A DNA stretch of 64,000 bases, from IMG/VR virus record IMGVR_UViG_3300023174_000101, positions 1 to 64,000 of that record, one strand, 5' to 3'. The position numbers and the translations under genes are program-made. Below the pieces are notes generated by a model. It made no database searches. It was not told the origin of the DNA and saw only the letters and a program-made list of their open reading frames with translations. The stretch's first letter is position 1, and every line of letters begins with the position of its first letter. This DNA is from a virus. Positions 9,416 through 19,070 of the stretch are shown here, piece by piece.

Positions 9416-10692
9416 TGCAATATCATAAGCCACAGGCAGTAGGGTCAATGGGTGTTGGACGCGGGCCAGTGGGTGGCGCTTCGTCCAATGACTTCACTGC
9501 GCCCATTATCCAGAACATAACACCTGTCGATGGCTCTGAGCAGCAAGACCATACAACGCCAATCACGTTTGATGTGTTCGACTACGGCGACAACATTTAC
9601 CGTGCGTCAATCACGGTGACAGTGAATGGTGAGCTTGTATTGTCTGGCGATACGTTTTACCTGGGCTGGACTGGCTCCGTAGCGAAGACAGACTTTGGGT
9701 ATCATGTACATCTGAATCCTAATTTCACAGGCCGTGGGCGCAAATCCGTTCATGTGGACGCACACGTAAAGGATGATACTGGCTTGATTACTTGTGCTGA
9801 ATGGACGTATATTACGTACGTTATACCTAATACACTCAAAGTAATTGGACTGTCTGGGCCTCTTGATGGTGGAACTGTAGTTACGATATTTGGCTCCGGT
9901 GTGTCAAATAAGAAGTACTTTGTCGACTTCAAGAGCGGTTTGACTAGCAGTTGGTTAGGAAGCGACACTGGTGCTTCTACTAGTGGAGTCACACTACCAA
10001 CAATGCAGGGTGTATTGCCATCAATAGAAAGTAATTATGACTCAAACGTATTTGACGTACATGTAAACTATAACACAACACTCAGGCCAAGTAGAAATTT
10101 CGTGGGTTTGTCTACCATCTGTGAGCTTCGTGCAAAAGTTTCATCGTCTACTTACTGTTCTATAGCTCACGTAAACGATAGCACAGGTCCAAAGTCTAAA
10201 GCTGTGGTATACGTTAATGGAACGAAAGTTATGGAGATAGTGCGCCCAGCGCTAAGTCCTGGCATGCTACAGATAAGGAGAAACAAAGGGCATGTGGAAA
10301 TGCTTATGGGCGGACTGCATATAGCAGAGTTTAATGGGTGGGTTGATGCGCCATCTAATTTCGTTATAAGTTCGTATACTTCTAACGTAGGGTTCACAAC
10401 GACACTCACAAGTTGGGATCCAAGAGTGGTTGTTCTATTCGATGACAAGATTGGCGATGCGTGTGTCGAATATACTGGTGGTGTTGTTAGGGTGCATTCG
10501 CCTAGGTATCAGATACCGAAAAGCGTCTCAATGCAGATGTTCTCGTTTGATGCGTCTAGGTCTATGCCCGATGGGTTTGAGTATATAGAACCACCAAGGC
10601 TTACAGTGTCCAATAATGACGCGTCTGTAAGAATAGAGAATGATAAAGCGCTCAGAGATGTGAGTTCTGAATTGAAGGGTCTGAGGATATAA
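9415..10692 (+). CDS. Virion protein with Ig-like domains
   Basis: 425 aa, with ATG overlapping the fibre stop (TAATG). Residues about 28-135 look like an Ig-like beta sandwich (APIIQNITPVDGSEQ, ASITVTVNGELV) followed by an IPT/TIG-like segment (GLSGPLDGGTVVTIFGSGVS). The C-terminal half is beta-rich and could be a lectin- or LamG-like module, but no diagnostic motif is visible. Probably a surface-exposed tail-tip or fibre-associated protein; the exact role is not recognised. Confidence 0.5.
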   Translation: MQYHKPQAVGSMGVGRGPVGGASSNDFTAPIIQNITPVDGSEQQDHTTPITFDVFDYGDNIYRASITVTVNGELVLSGDTFYLGWTGSVAKTDFGYHVHLNPNFTGRGRKSVHVDAHVKDDTGLITCAEWTYITYVIPNTLKVIGLSGPLDGGTVVTIFGSGVSNKKYFVDFKSGLTSSWLGSDTGASTSGVTLPTMQGVLPSIESNYDSNVFDVHVNYNTTLRPSRNFVGLSTICELRAKVSSSTYCSIAHVNDSTGPKSKAVVYVNGTKVMEIVRPALSPGMLQIRRNKGHVEMLMGGLHIAEFNGWVDAPSNFVISSYTSNVGFTTTLTSWDPRVVVLFDDKIGDACVEYTGGVVRVHSPRYQIPKSVSMQMFSFDASRSMPDGFEYIEPPRLTVSNNDASVRIENDKALRDVSSELKGLRI

Positions 10693-13619
10693 TGGCCATT
10701 AATCGTTATAGGGACATGTTAGACGTTGTGCCGAAGGGTGACTTTTACTCTTCTAATGGCCAAATCATACCATACCGTGGTCCAAATAATCCCTATAGTT
10801 TCTTCTTTAGGGTGGGCAAGGCGGCTACTGAGTATAGAGTTACAGTAAATGGCAGGGACAATGGCACCGTGGTGTCTGATGCAAATGGCGACGTTAGGTT
10901 TGGTGCGCCACCTTATAACGTTATCGCGTTAGACTTAGGCGAGAATGAAATAATCCTATACGAGGAGTTCAGCACCAATAAGGTTGTAGGATACATTACC
11001 ACCAGGAACAGTGCTACCCTAATGGCTTCCGTTGCACAGGCAATGGAAGGTAGCTATGTGTCTGATGGCACGCTTGATCAGCCTGGCATAGACAGTGATG
11101 TACGTATCGTAAGAGAAGGTTCAATATTAGAGACCGCCGACCTTGATTTTGCTGAGAACGTGTTCGGCAAAATGGTCCGCACCCCGCACATCGATAATTA
11201 CGGGCTGTCTGTGTATCGTGGTTTGGTGCGCGGGCTAAGAAGTGCTTACAGGCACTACGGTGGCACGTACGAAGGCATTAATCGCGTTGTGCGTGCTTAC
11301 ACGCATGTGTCCCCGCTTGTACTCGACTTTAGTTTCGCTAGGTCGTGGAAGCTAGGCAAAGATTTTATAGAAGAACGTAATCTATACGTATACCAGGACA
11401 GTTCTAATTCGTTACAAAACGGAGTGTCCATAGTAGACACAAATCTTGGTTGCAGTGATTCGCATGTCATTGAGTATGATAGTGCCACAAGCAAGTTTAG
11501 ACTATTTAATGCAAGTACATATGTATATGGTGATTGGGTAAGTGTTACACCTGGTCAATATATAAGTGTAACTTTGCATGACGGCATGTACTCAAGGCCA
11601 CTAATAGGTCAGGGTCCGTTCGACGTACAGGCTAGCAGCTCAATTGAAGTAGATTTTGGCAATGGGCCTGTGTTAATTCCTTTGACTGCCGGTAATGGGC
11701 GAACGGCATTGGACGTGTCGTCTGACATAAACGCAGCGTTGTCCGCTTCTACGAGCTACGGCCCATCTTACGGTTCGTGTGCATATGCTGGCACATCAAG
11801 TGGTGAGCCAAGTGCGTTAGGCACGTATCTGTGCATAAAGAATATAAGTGGAGATGCAGTGTATTATGGTAGCCAAACTATGAATATGCTATTTGGCGTG
11901 TCAGCTAATACACAATTCGTAATGCGTGCCGCTGGCGGTGACAAGTATCTAAGATTGCAAGTAGAAGATTCTTCTGCGCTTGGTGTGTCGCGTAGTGAAA
12001 CATTTAAAGTGTCCGGTTCAGGAGTGCCATTAGGTTGGACTTTGAGGAAGCATTCAGATGGAACGATATCGTCCGCAAGCCAGCCAAAGTATAGGCCATT
12101 CGACACGGACGCTTATCTAATCTCTGGCGGCATGGAGATTGTTGTGCCGATATCTGACAGCATATTGAAGTATAAAAACTTCATTGCGAAGGCATCTGTC
12201 TTTGGAGCGTCAATAGATAGTTCAGTTGAAGTGTCTAGCATGCAAGTGTCTTTTGACGGTGGCGCGACTTACAGTTCATTAGTGCCGGTATCTAGTGGTA
12301 TTGCTGTGTCGCATCAGTTCGCTGGTAAAAGGTATGACTGTACGTTTTTCATACCGGCTTCCGCAACTGGTGTGCTAGTGAAGGTGATAACTACCGGGGC
12401 GACTTCTGAGAAGTTTAGACTCGATAGAATAAATTTAGCCATACAAAACGTGTTTGGGCTGCATTTGGGTAGTGGAACAATACCTAGGAGCGACTCCAGG
12501 ATAAAGAACGGCCAAAACATATTCATATGGTCTCCTGAGGAGCTTACAAATCAAGAAAAGTCGCATCTTGGAATAAATGAATATAACGGCACGAACACTG
12601 GTCATGTGGCTTCTATTGTGCCAGCTAACACGTGGGCCGAGATATACGATGTTACGGAGTATGTGCCAAATACAAACGTACCAGCAGACCCAGAAAATCT
12701 ATCAAAGAACGTTGTTGGGGCGTATAACTACACTCACTTCCAGCTTGGTGAGAGCGAGAACCTTGCACTGAACGATTCGTCACTTATACCGGCCAGGTTC
12801 TCATACATGGAGCCGTTGGTTGTAAGTTCTTCAACTGAGAATGTGCTTTGGTCCGGTCTGACGGCTAGTGCAACTGCTGATCTGTCTTACAGCTACGATA
12901 TGGATGCCAGCAAATCCATATTGTACGAGGACGGTGTGCCGATGACATCAGACGAATGGTCGTTTGTAGATAGTCGCACAATACGTAAGACGTATGCCCC
13001 TATTGATGGTTCGGTATATACGCTGGAGGCGCAGCGTTTAACTAGGTTTACTACAGACATACTTGACTTGGGCGCAGAATTTTCTGACTATATATGGTTT
13101 GCTGATGCGCATGTATGGCTTAGACCAGATATTATGCCAAGGGACTCGCGCATGCAATCCCAACTAATATTTGACACGAATGGGAATGCGAAGCTACCAG
13201 TGCCGAGCAACGGCAACAAATTCGTTGCGACCATAACTGAGGACGGTGATACGGAGTCACGTACAGTGCCTGTGTCATCATGGTCATACACTTCAATTGA
13301 TACTGTAAATGTTTCCCTAGGAGAAATTAACAGACAGTATCTATATTCGATTGATTATGTATCGAGGATATCTGTTTCGGACACAAAGGCCAATTTTAAG
13401 CTTGAAATTAGATCTTCGGACACAGAAGATGTTGATACTCAGGTCTGGCGTGAGGTGTCAATTAATGAGGTTGTCGACAATACTAAGCGATATCACCAGA
13501 TGCGCGTAACTATATACAATATAGAAGACACAACTGATGCGCGCGTATATTCTGTACTGCTAAAGGGATTGAACATGTACGGCGCAGGTGTTACTGTACC
13601 TGTTCTAAGACCGTCCTAA
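10692..13619 (+). CDS. Large tail-tip structural protein
   Basis: 975 aa, overlapping the preceding gene by one base. The sequence is beta-rich, low in Cys and Lys, with many Ser/Gly/Tyr residues and no enzymatic motif. An N-terminal Ig-like strand pattern (YRVTVNGRDNGTVV) and a stretch around residues 150-215 with helices (RGLVRGLRSAYRHYGG) are visible. The place between fibre genes argues for a baseplate or fibre component. Function beyond virion structure is not recognised. Confidence 0.45.
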   Translation: MAINRYRDMLDVVPKGDFYSSNGQIIPYRGPNNPYSFFFRVGKAATEYRVTVNGRDNGTVVSDANGDVRFGAPPYNVIALDLGENEIILYEEFSTNKVVGYITTRNSATLMASVAQAMEGSYVSDGTLDQPGIDSDVRIVREGSILETADLDFAENVFGKMVRTPHIDNYGLSVYRGLVRGLRSAYRHYGGTYEGINRVVRAYTHVSPLVLDFSFARSWKLGKDFIEERNLYVYQDSSNSLQNGVSIVDTNLGCSDSHVIEYDSATSKFRLFNASTYVYGDWVSVTPGQYISVTLHDGMYSRPLIGQGPFDVQASSSIEVDFGNGPVLIPLTAGNGRTALDVSSDINAALSASTSYGPSYGSCAYAGTSSGEPSALGTYLCIKNISGDAVYYGSQTMNMLFGVSANTQFVMRAAGGDKYLRLQVEDSSALGVSRSETFKVSGSGVPLGWTLRKHSDGTISSASQPKYRPFDTDAYLISGGMEIVVPISDSILKYKNFIAKASVFGASIDSSVEVSSMQVSFDGGATYSSLVPVSSGIAVSHQFAGKRYDCTFFIPASATGVLVKVITTGATSEKFRLDRINLAIQNVFGLHLGSGTIPRSDSRIKNGQNIFIWSPEELTNQEKSHLGINEYNGTNTGHVASIVPANTWAEIYDVTEYVPNTNVPADPENLSKNVVGAYNYTHFQLGESENLALNDSSLIPARFSYMEPLVVSSSTENVLWSGLTASATADLSYSYDMDASKSILYEDGVPMTSDEWSFVDSRTIRKTYAPIDGSVYTLEAQRLTRFTTDILDLGAEFSDYIWFADAHVWLRPDIMPRDSRMQSQLIFDTNGNAKLPVPSNGNKFVATITEDGDTESRTVPVSSWSYTSIDTVNVSLGEINRQYLYSIDYVSRISVSDTKANFKLEIRSSDTEDVDTQVWREVSINEVVDNTKRYHQMRVTIYNIEDTTDARVYSVLLKGLNMYGAGVTVPVLRPS

Positions 13620-13631
13620 TACTAGTATAAT
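13603..13631 (+). promoter_or_regulatory. Possible sigma70-type promoter before the glycine-rich tail gene
   Basis: The 78-bp gap 13620-13697 is the longest in the structural operon. It contains a perfect TATAAT at 13626-13631. The hexamer 17 bp upstream (TTCTAA) matches the -35 consensus poorly. A GGAGAG ribosome-binding site lies at about 13685-13690, ahead of the ATG at 13698. An internal promoter is plausible but rests on the -10 box. Confidence 0.35.
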
Positions 13632-13697
13632 AGTATAAGTAATTATTAACCGTTTACCCTGTACGGACTATGCATGGTTCGTTAGGAGAGTAATAAA

Positions 13698-16600
13698 ATG
13701 GCTAACCGTTCGCTATGGCCTGAGGGCTGTGAAGTTCACCAGGAGCACCTTGAGTACGATACGACTGAGCGTATAAAGTCAATTAAACTGCGCACAGGTC
13801 ACTCCGCAAAGTATGGCGTTGTAAGTGGCTTGGTTCTATCAGTTGACACTACCAACAACAGTATCAACATGACTGCCGGTGGTGGATATACTCCATCTGG
13901 CGAGTATGTAGAGTATGCCACAAACGCTAACTTCATAGTTGACCAGACGAACAACGAGAAGACTTATGTATACTTAGTGTATACTGAGAGCCTAGAGGAC
14001 TTGGAGGCACACGAGTCTGACGGCACGGTTAAGCCTACCAGAGCAGTTGGTGCTTCAATGTTGAGAGTCGTGAAATCCGCAGACTACGCAGCCTGGCTAG
14101 AGACCTCTGCGAATATGGCTGTAAATGCCAAGGATCGTGCACTACTAGTCGGCATTGTAACTGGCATGGGGTCTGGTAGCACACCACAAATTACAGCGCC
14201 AACAGTATTTGGTGAAGCAAAGTATGTATCGCCACAGCCTTCTAATATCACAGGTATAACTGTAATTAGTGTAAGTGGCAATACGCCAACTGGAACCGGC
14301 ACTCTTTACTTTACTGCAGCTAAGGCTATTTCGTGGCAGGCCCCAGGCGACACATCTGCTGGACAGCCAGTAACTATCACGAACAGTGACTCTGTAACAC
14401 TACAGTCAAGCACGAGTGCGTATACCATACTTATTGATGTGGCATATACAAGGCTGCCAATAGACGCACAGCAAGATAGTTTAACAGTTTCTAACCTATA
14501 CTCCCAAGAAGTAAGTCGATTTACCGCTGTTGATGCCCACCATCGTTCACTTGTGGGCGGTGGTCAGCCAACCTCAAACAACCCGCACGGTATGACGATG
14601 GATGACCTTGCGCCTGGTGTTGCTGGCTCTCTTGAGCAGCACCAAGACATAATGCATTCAAACGGCATAGGCGCTGGCTCAAGCAGCATGCTATTGTCGT
14701 GTGAGGTCCAGCTGAACTCGACACTTGCTGACACATTACTTGTTCAAGATTTTACAGAGGGTGACTCTGTATACATCAACGGGCGTAGGATTGAGAGATT
14801 AGCGTCCGATGCAACAAATATAGTTAATTTTGATGACGCTGGGACCGACAATGTCCCATACTTGTTTGGCGTATATGTATCTCAGGATGGATATCTATTT
14901 AAGCAGGTGCGCGCCAAGCTGTCTGGCAATGATTTAATAGACAGACTATTCTTAATTAACGCAAGTGATAACATCACCAGCGGAACATACGTCATAAGTC
15001 TGAATACATCTGGTGTCGTAACGTTTGATGACGGCCCTGGCGCTACTGTATTTGCGAATGATACATCTGGTAAGGAACAAATAGTAAGGCTTTACAGCAA
15101 AGACGGCATTCGTTATGTGGATGTCTTCGTTAAGCATCTATCACCGCCAACCTCTACTAAGTCTATAAGCGTAGAATTCTTTGCGGAGCCTGACGTATCA
15201 CAGTGCCTACAGGTGTCCTACGTCCACTTTTTAGGTGGCAATTACGGAAACGCTGGATATGGATTTGGTGGAAGTAACCTAACCGCACCAAACAGAACAT
15301 TTGATAGGCGTACATATGGTACGCTCATGCCAGAGAATATCAATACGAATGCCGGATATGAGTCCCTACGTGGATTCATGTCGGATAACTTTCCAGGCGA
15401 CAGCTTCTTGGCCCTGCCAGTGCGCAAGAAGATATCCTCTGCATGGAAGTCAGAAGGCGCGGCTGACATTACACCAGTGCTTACGGATGAGTATTCAATT
15501 GTAAAGGACGATTATTGGTTCTCAGTCAAGAGCCAGAGCGGCTTGAACTTTACAGTTGCTGGTGGCGTCGCGTACATTAATGGCCTTCGCAAGACCGTAT
15601 CAACTGCTACGCTAACAATACAGCAGACTGATGGATATACATACATATATGTGACCAAGAGCGGAGTCATATCGCAAACTGGAGCACCAGACGCGTCAAG
15701 CTTCAAGTCTGCATTGTATAACTTGTCGTTTACTGGCGATCCTGAGATTGGTCTTTACTTGGTTAGGACCGCTGGCAGTGCGGTGTCTAGCACCATCGAC
15801 CTCAGGGAGTACTCGTACAGGCGCATTGGTAATGATGTGCAATTTGGCCAGGTTGGATTAGATAAGTACAATAGGGCAATAATCAAGGGCACCAACGCAG
15901 GATTGTCAGGGAGTGCGCTAACCGTGGTGGGCGCAGGCACAAGTCCCGCATTACTGGTAGAGCCTGCATCGACTAGCTTTACCAGTTATGTTACAGAAGT
16001 GAAGACACTGCATGCAGTGTCTTCTGGTGGCGTGCCTGCAATCCCTTATAATCAGGGTGGCATACGTGCTGAGGGCTCCGGCGACAAGGCCGCTGTTACT
16101 GCAGTTGCGTTCGATTCTGGCCCAGGCGTTTTTGCTGCGTCTGGTACCGGTGCTGGTGTATATGCACAAGGTGGTGAGGCCGCACATACAGCAAGCGATC
16201 CGCTTACTTACGGTAAGGGCGCTGGTGTATATGGAGTTGGCGGTGCAAGTACAGCGTTCGGTGTAGTTGGTATTGGTGGCATTGGTGACGAGCAGTTATT
16301 GTCTGGTCTTGGTGGCATTGGGCCTGCGTCGATTGGTGTAATGGGAGTCGGTTCCGCTGGTGGTGAGGGCGTGTTTGGTCTGGCCGGTGGAACTGCAGGT
16401 GCTGGTGTGCATGGGTATGGCGGTACGTCGCCAAACGCAGATGGAGTGTATGCACGCGGGTCTACAGTCGCAGCAACATGGGGTGTAAGGGCCACAGGTG
16501 GTAACGGTGGTCTTAGCGGCGGCGGAATAATCGGCATAGGCGGGACTGGTTCTCTAGGCTCAGGCTCTGATGGTGTGCGCGGAATTGGCGGCGGAACGGC

Positions 16601-17285
16601 TGGTTCTGGTGGATATTTCTCCACTGATGGTGGCCATGCGAATGGAGCTTATGCTATTAAGGCACACTCTCAGTATGGTCAAGTGATCAAGCTGGACGAC
16701 TCTAAGGGTGCGCTTACGACGTATCCGAACTTCTCCCCAAGCGCTAGTGACCCGAGTAAGCAAAAGCCAGACCCACTTGATTTAAACGTATATCCATGGC
16801 TATCCGCTGGCAACTCGATTTCGTCCGCCAACATAGTCAACAATTGGGTGGTGTTTGAATATGGATGGGTTTCAGACCCAAACAATTTGAATAATGTGCT
16901 ATTCAACACACTTGGTGTAAAGTGTGCAAGGAATTTTTCTCATTTTGAGATAGCGAACGAAAACGCTGGAAATGCCAACATTCGTCTATGGTGGACTAAA
17001 AAGCTAGTAAATCCATTCCAGCCTGTGTTTGTGTCTTGTTATGTATACAAGGAGAAGAACCAGCCAAATAATTGGATGGCGTTTGGTGGTGATGGACTGT
17101 GGCATGCTTGGCAGTATCGTGTAGACGAAACCGATGATGGGTCTTATACAAGAATACAAATAGCTGCAAACGAAGGCGGACATGAGGCCCTGGAGAGAAT
17201 ACTGACAGACGGTGGGAGTGGCAAGGCCACGAATGGATTTGCGCTGATCGTGTCTGTGATGGTTGTTGGCCCAGTCCAAGATTAG
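13698..17285 (+). CDS. Tail fibre/adhesin with glycine-rich distal region
   Basis: 1195 aa. The N-terminal 150 residues (beginning MANRSLWPEG, with SIKLRTGHSAKYGVVSGL) look like a baseplate-attachment domain. The middle is beta-rich. Roughly residues 775-990 (DNA about 16020-16665) form a glycine-rich region with repeated GVYGVGG, GIGGIG, GVMGVGS and GVHGYGG units, reminiscent of polyglycine-II adhesin tips such as T-even gp38 (family knowledge; homology not shown). A C-terminal globular domain of about 150 residues with several Trp follows. It has its own RBS and perhaps its own promoter, so it may be made in excess. Confidence 0.6.
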   Translation: MANRSLWPEGCEVHQEHLEYDTTERIKSIKLRTGHSAKYGVVSGLVLSVDTTNNSINMTAGGGYTPSGEYVEYATNANFIVDQTNNEKTYVYLVYTESLEDLEAHESDGTVKPTRAVGASMLRVVKSADYAAWLETSANMAVNAKDRALLVGIVTGMGSGSTPQITAPTVFGEAKYVSPQPSNITGITVISVSGNTPTGTGTLYFTAAKAISWQAPGDTSAGQPVTITNSDSVTLQSSTSAYTILIDVAYTRLPIDAQQDSLTVSNLYSQEVSRFTAVDAHHRSLVGGGQPTSNNPHGMTMDDLAPGVAGSLEQHQDIMHSNGIGAGSSSMLLSCEVQLNSTLADTLLVQDFTEGDSVYINGRRIERLASDATNIVNFDDAGTDNVPYLFGVYVSQDGYLFKQVRAKLSGNDLIDRLFLINASDNITSGTYVISLNTSGVVTFDDGPGATVFANDTSGKEQIVRLYSKDGIRYVDVFVKHLSPPTSTKSISVEFFAEPDVSQCLQVSYVHFLGGNYGNAGYGFGGSNLTAPNRTFDRRTYGTLMPENINTNAGYESLRGFMSDNFPGDSFLALPVRKKISSAWKSEGAADITPVLTDEYSIVKDDYWFSVKSQSGLNFTVAGGVAYINGLRKTVSTATLTIQQTDGYTYIYVTKSGVISQTGAPDASSFKSALYNLSFTGDPEIGLYLVRTAGSAVSSTIDLREYSYRRIGNDVQFGQVGLDKYNRAIIKGTNAGLSGSALTVVGAGTSPALLVEPASTSFTSYVTEVKTLHAVSSGGVPAIPYNQGGIRAEGSGDKAAVTAVAFDSGPGVFAASGTGAGVYAQGGEAAHTASDPLTYGKGAGVYGVGGASTAFGVVGIGGIGDEQLLSGLGGIGPASIGVMGVGSAGGEGVFGLAGGTAGAGVHGYGGTSPNADGVYARGSTVAATWGVRATGGNGGLSGGGIIGIGGTGSLGSGSDGVRGIGGGTAGSGGYFSTDGGHANGAYAIKAHSQYGQVIKLDDSKGALTTYPNFSPSASDPSKQKPDPLDLNVYPWLSAGNSISSANIVNNWVVFEYGWVSDPNNLNNVLFNTLGVKCARNFSHFEIANENAGNANIRLWWTKKLVNPFQPVFVSCYVYKEKNQPNNWMAFGGDGLWHAWQYRVDETDDGSYTRIQIAANEGGHEALERILTDGGSGKATNGFALIVSVMVVGPVQD

Positions 17286-17302
17286 TCGATAGGACACACC
17301 TA

Positions 17303-18592
17303 ATGCATAGCGAACCAAGTATAAACTTACAGGACGTAGTAGACGACATAGAACGAATAATGGAGGAGACTGGGCTTACCCCGGACGAGATTACTGTGGA
17401 TAAGTATTCTCGTGCTGGCGGTAAGTTCGATGGGCGCAGACTAAAGCGTCTAGGCGGATTTCAGGCCATTGTCAGGTCTGAGTTCCTAGGAGACGTGCAA
17501 CGCGACACCTACACCAATGCGCGTCTGAAGCGTAATTTGTCTTATGTACGCAAGCTTGAGCGTAAGATTGGGGATTGGGAGTTTCTGCGCGAGCAGGTAT
17601 ATGAGAGCTTCAAGCGCGCTTTCGACGAGTCCGCGCCCATATCAGTGTCTCCGAACAAAAAGACGGCCAAAAGAAAGCCATCCGATAAGGCACGCGCCAA
17701 TTGTGTGCTAATATCGGACATCCACCTTGGCCTTCGAATCGACCCAAATGAACTTATGAACAATGGGTACGATTGGAACATCGCCGCCCGTCGTCTGGGT
17801 AAGCTTGCGTACCAAGTAGCTACCTACAAGCAGGACCACCGCGATGAGTGCGTAGAACTGAATGTTTGCCTTGGTGGCGACTTGGGCCAGGGTGTTATCC
17901 ATTGGCAGACCGATGCTGGTACGGACCTTATTACATACCAGGTAATCGGCATTGTGTCGTACCTTACCCAGATGATCGACTATTGGAGGCAATCATATGC
18001 TAAAATCAATGTATATTGTACTCCAGATAATCATATGCGACTTGTTCATAAGGGTGCTGGTCGCGCTACTGCGCAAAAGTTTGATAGCTTCGCAACTATG
18101 GTCCACCATGCGCTCCAGATGGCATTCCGAGAGGCGGACGATGTAAATATCGTAATCCCCAAGACTGCCATCACAACTTTTGACGTGCTTGGTCATAAGT
18201 ATGGTCTCACGCACGGAGATGGCCATATCACCACGGGCAACGTCGGACATCAGGTTAACGTAAAGAGCATTACAGACAAGGTGCTTCGCTTAAACGCTTC
18301 TGTAGCTGACGGCAAGAAGTATTCTGCTATCTTGCTCGGTCATGTACACGTCGCTATGAACATGACTCTTAATGAGACTGGCACCGAACTTATCGTGAAT
18401 GGCACAGGTTCGGGCACAGACGGATACGCAGAGAGCATTGGATTCTTTAGCACCATCCCTATGCAGGTCATGTGGGAAGCAACACGCGACTATGCGGTGG
18501 GCGACGTCCGCAAAGTCAGATTAGATGATGCGGACGAGGATGCCTCCTATGAGAAGATAATCAGTCCGTATAAGTACACACTGACTATATAA
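17303..18592 (+). CDS. Calcineurin-like metallophosphoesterase with N-terminal HTH-like region
   Basis: 429 aa. Metal-binding motifs appear in family order: ISDIHLG (D-x-H, about residue 138), GGDLGQG (GD), CTPDNH (in place of the common GNHD/E), THGDGH and LGHVHVA (G-H-x-H). These indicate a two-metal phosphoesterase, probably acting on DNA, RNA or nucleotides. The first 60 residues (TGLTPDEIT, KFDGRRLKRLGGFQAIV) look like a small DNA-binding helical module. It is the last gene of the + operon, before the terminator, so it is probably a late product. The substrate is unknown. Confidence 0.7.
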   Translation: MHSEPSINLQDVVDDIERIMEETGLTPDEITVDKYSRAGGKFDGRRLKRLGGFQAIVRSEFLGDVQRDTYTNARLKRNLSYVRKLERKIGDWEFLREQVYESFKRAFDESAPISVSPNKKTAKRKPSDKARANCVLISDIHLGLRIDPNELMNNGYDWNIAARRLGKLAYQVATYKQDHRDECVELNVCLGGDLGQGVIHWQTDAGTDLITYQVIGIVSYLTQMIDYWRQSYAKINVYCTPDNHMRLVHKGAGRATAQKFDSFATMVHHALQMAFREADDVNIVIPKTAITTFDVLGHKYGLTHGDGHITTGNVGHQVNVKSITDKVLRLNASVADGKKYSAILLGHVHVAMNMTLNETGTELIVNGTGSGTDGYAESIGFFSTIPMQVMWEATRDYAVGDVRKVRLDDADEDASYEKIISPYKYTLTI

Positions 18593-18610
18593 AATCCCAA
18601 GCAAGTGCAA

Positions 18611-18638
18611 GGCCCCACACGCAGTACGGTGTGGGGCC
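18611..18638. terminator. Hairpin terminator between convergent operons
   Basis: A perfect 10-bp GC-rich stem (GGCCCCACAC / GTGTGGGGCC) with an 8-nt loop lies 19 bp after the metallophosphoesterase stop. It is followed on the + strand by a T-rich stretch (GATTTGTATATACGTTTT), as for an intrinsic terminator. Confidence 0.75.
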
Positions 18639-18655
18639 GATTTGTATATACGTTT

Positions 18656-18687
18656 TGGGCCGGGGTGGTTTCCCATCTCCCGGCCCA
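18656..18687. terminator. Second hairpin between the convergent operons
   Basis: A 9-bp perfect stem (TGGGCCGGG / CCCGGCCCA), 17 bp beyond the first hairpin and 17 bp from the end of the - strand operon. On the - strand it is the first hairpin met after the last gene. With its neighbour it probably gives two-way termination. The U-tract is weak on the - strand side. Confidence 0.55.
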
Positions 18688-18703
18688 ATCCGTTTGAGGT
18701 TAT

Positions 18704-18946
18704 TTAGTTGTAGAGTCTGCTGTATTCAACCGCCGCGATTAGGAGCTCCACTTCCGTGTCTAGGAACTTCGACGTAAGCTTCGAATTCCTCTTGGACATT
18801 AGCTCATCGCGGAGCAGGTCGTATCTACGTGCCAGCTGGATTAGGTCTAAGTGAGACTTTACCAGTTTTACAGCTTCTTCTACGCCTATAGTCTCCAGTG
18901 TTTCCAGCTTGTCGACGTTGTCCTTGTTGCGGTCACCTGCCTTTTT
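18704..18946 (-). CDS. Helical protein in the -1 frame after FmdB; start unclear
   Basis: An open frame ends at 18704 and codes for a charged amphipathic helix (VEEAVKLVKSHLDLIQ, ARRYDLLRDELMSKRN). The only ATG well upstream (19048) lies deep inside the FmdB-type gene in another frame, and nothing before about 18920 in this frame looks like protein. No ATG, GTG or TTG suits the plausible region. The frame is -1 relative to FmdB, and a GCAAAAAGG run at about 18940-18948 could allow slippage, giving an FmdB-helix fusion. Translation by frameshift is a hypothesis; the helical part itself looks real. Confidence 0.4.
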   Translation of the reverse strand, partial: KKAGDRNKDNVDKLETLETIGVEEAVKLVKSHLDLIQLARRYDLLRDELMSKRNSKLTSKFLDTEVELLIAAVEYSRLYN

Positions 18947-19068
18947 GCCTCCTCGCCGCACTTTGGACACTGAACCTTTTTCCCCGCGTCCAGTTCGTCC
19001 ATCGACATTCTTTCCTCGAACTTTTCGTCGCATTTCTCGCTCGTGCACTTGTAGTCGTATAATGGCAT
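18886..19068 (-). CDS. FmdB-type zinc ribbon protein
   Basis: 60 aa beginning MPLYDYKC, the typical FmdB-family start, with two Cys pairs (C-x5-C and CPKC) and the basic AKRQV after the second pair. It is probably a small zinc-binding regulatory or nucleic-acid-binding protein; the family's function is poorly known. A good AAGGAG site lies between the trigger-factor stop and this ATG. The C-terminus (WKHWRL) overlaps the start of the next open frame, see the neighbouring entry. Confidence 0.75.
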   Translation of the reverse strand: MPLYDYKCTSEKCDEKFEERMSMDELDAGKKVQCPKCGEEAKRQVTATRTTSTSWKHWRL

Positions 19069-19070
19069 GG

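Noticed and set aside
16208-16624. Proline-rich 138-aa - strand frame
   Set aside because: It is the complement of the glycine-rich repeats (GGN/NCC), which automatically gives Pro codons.
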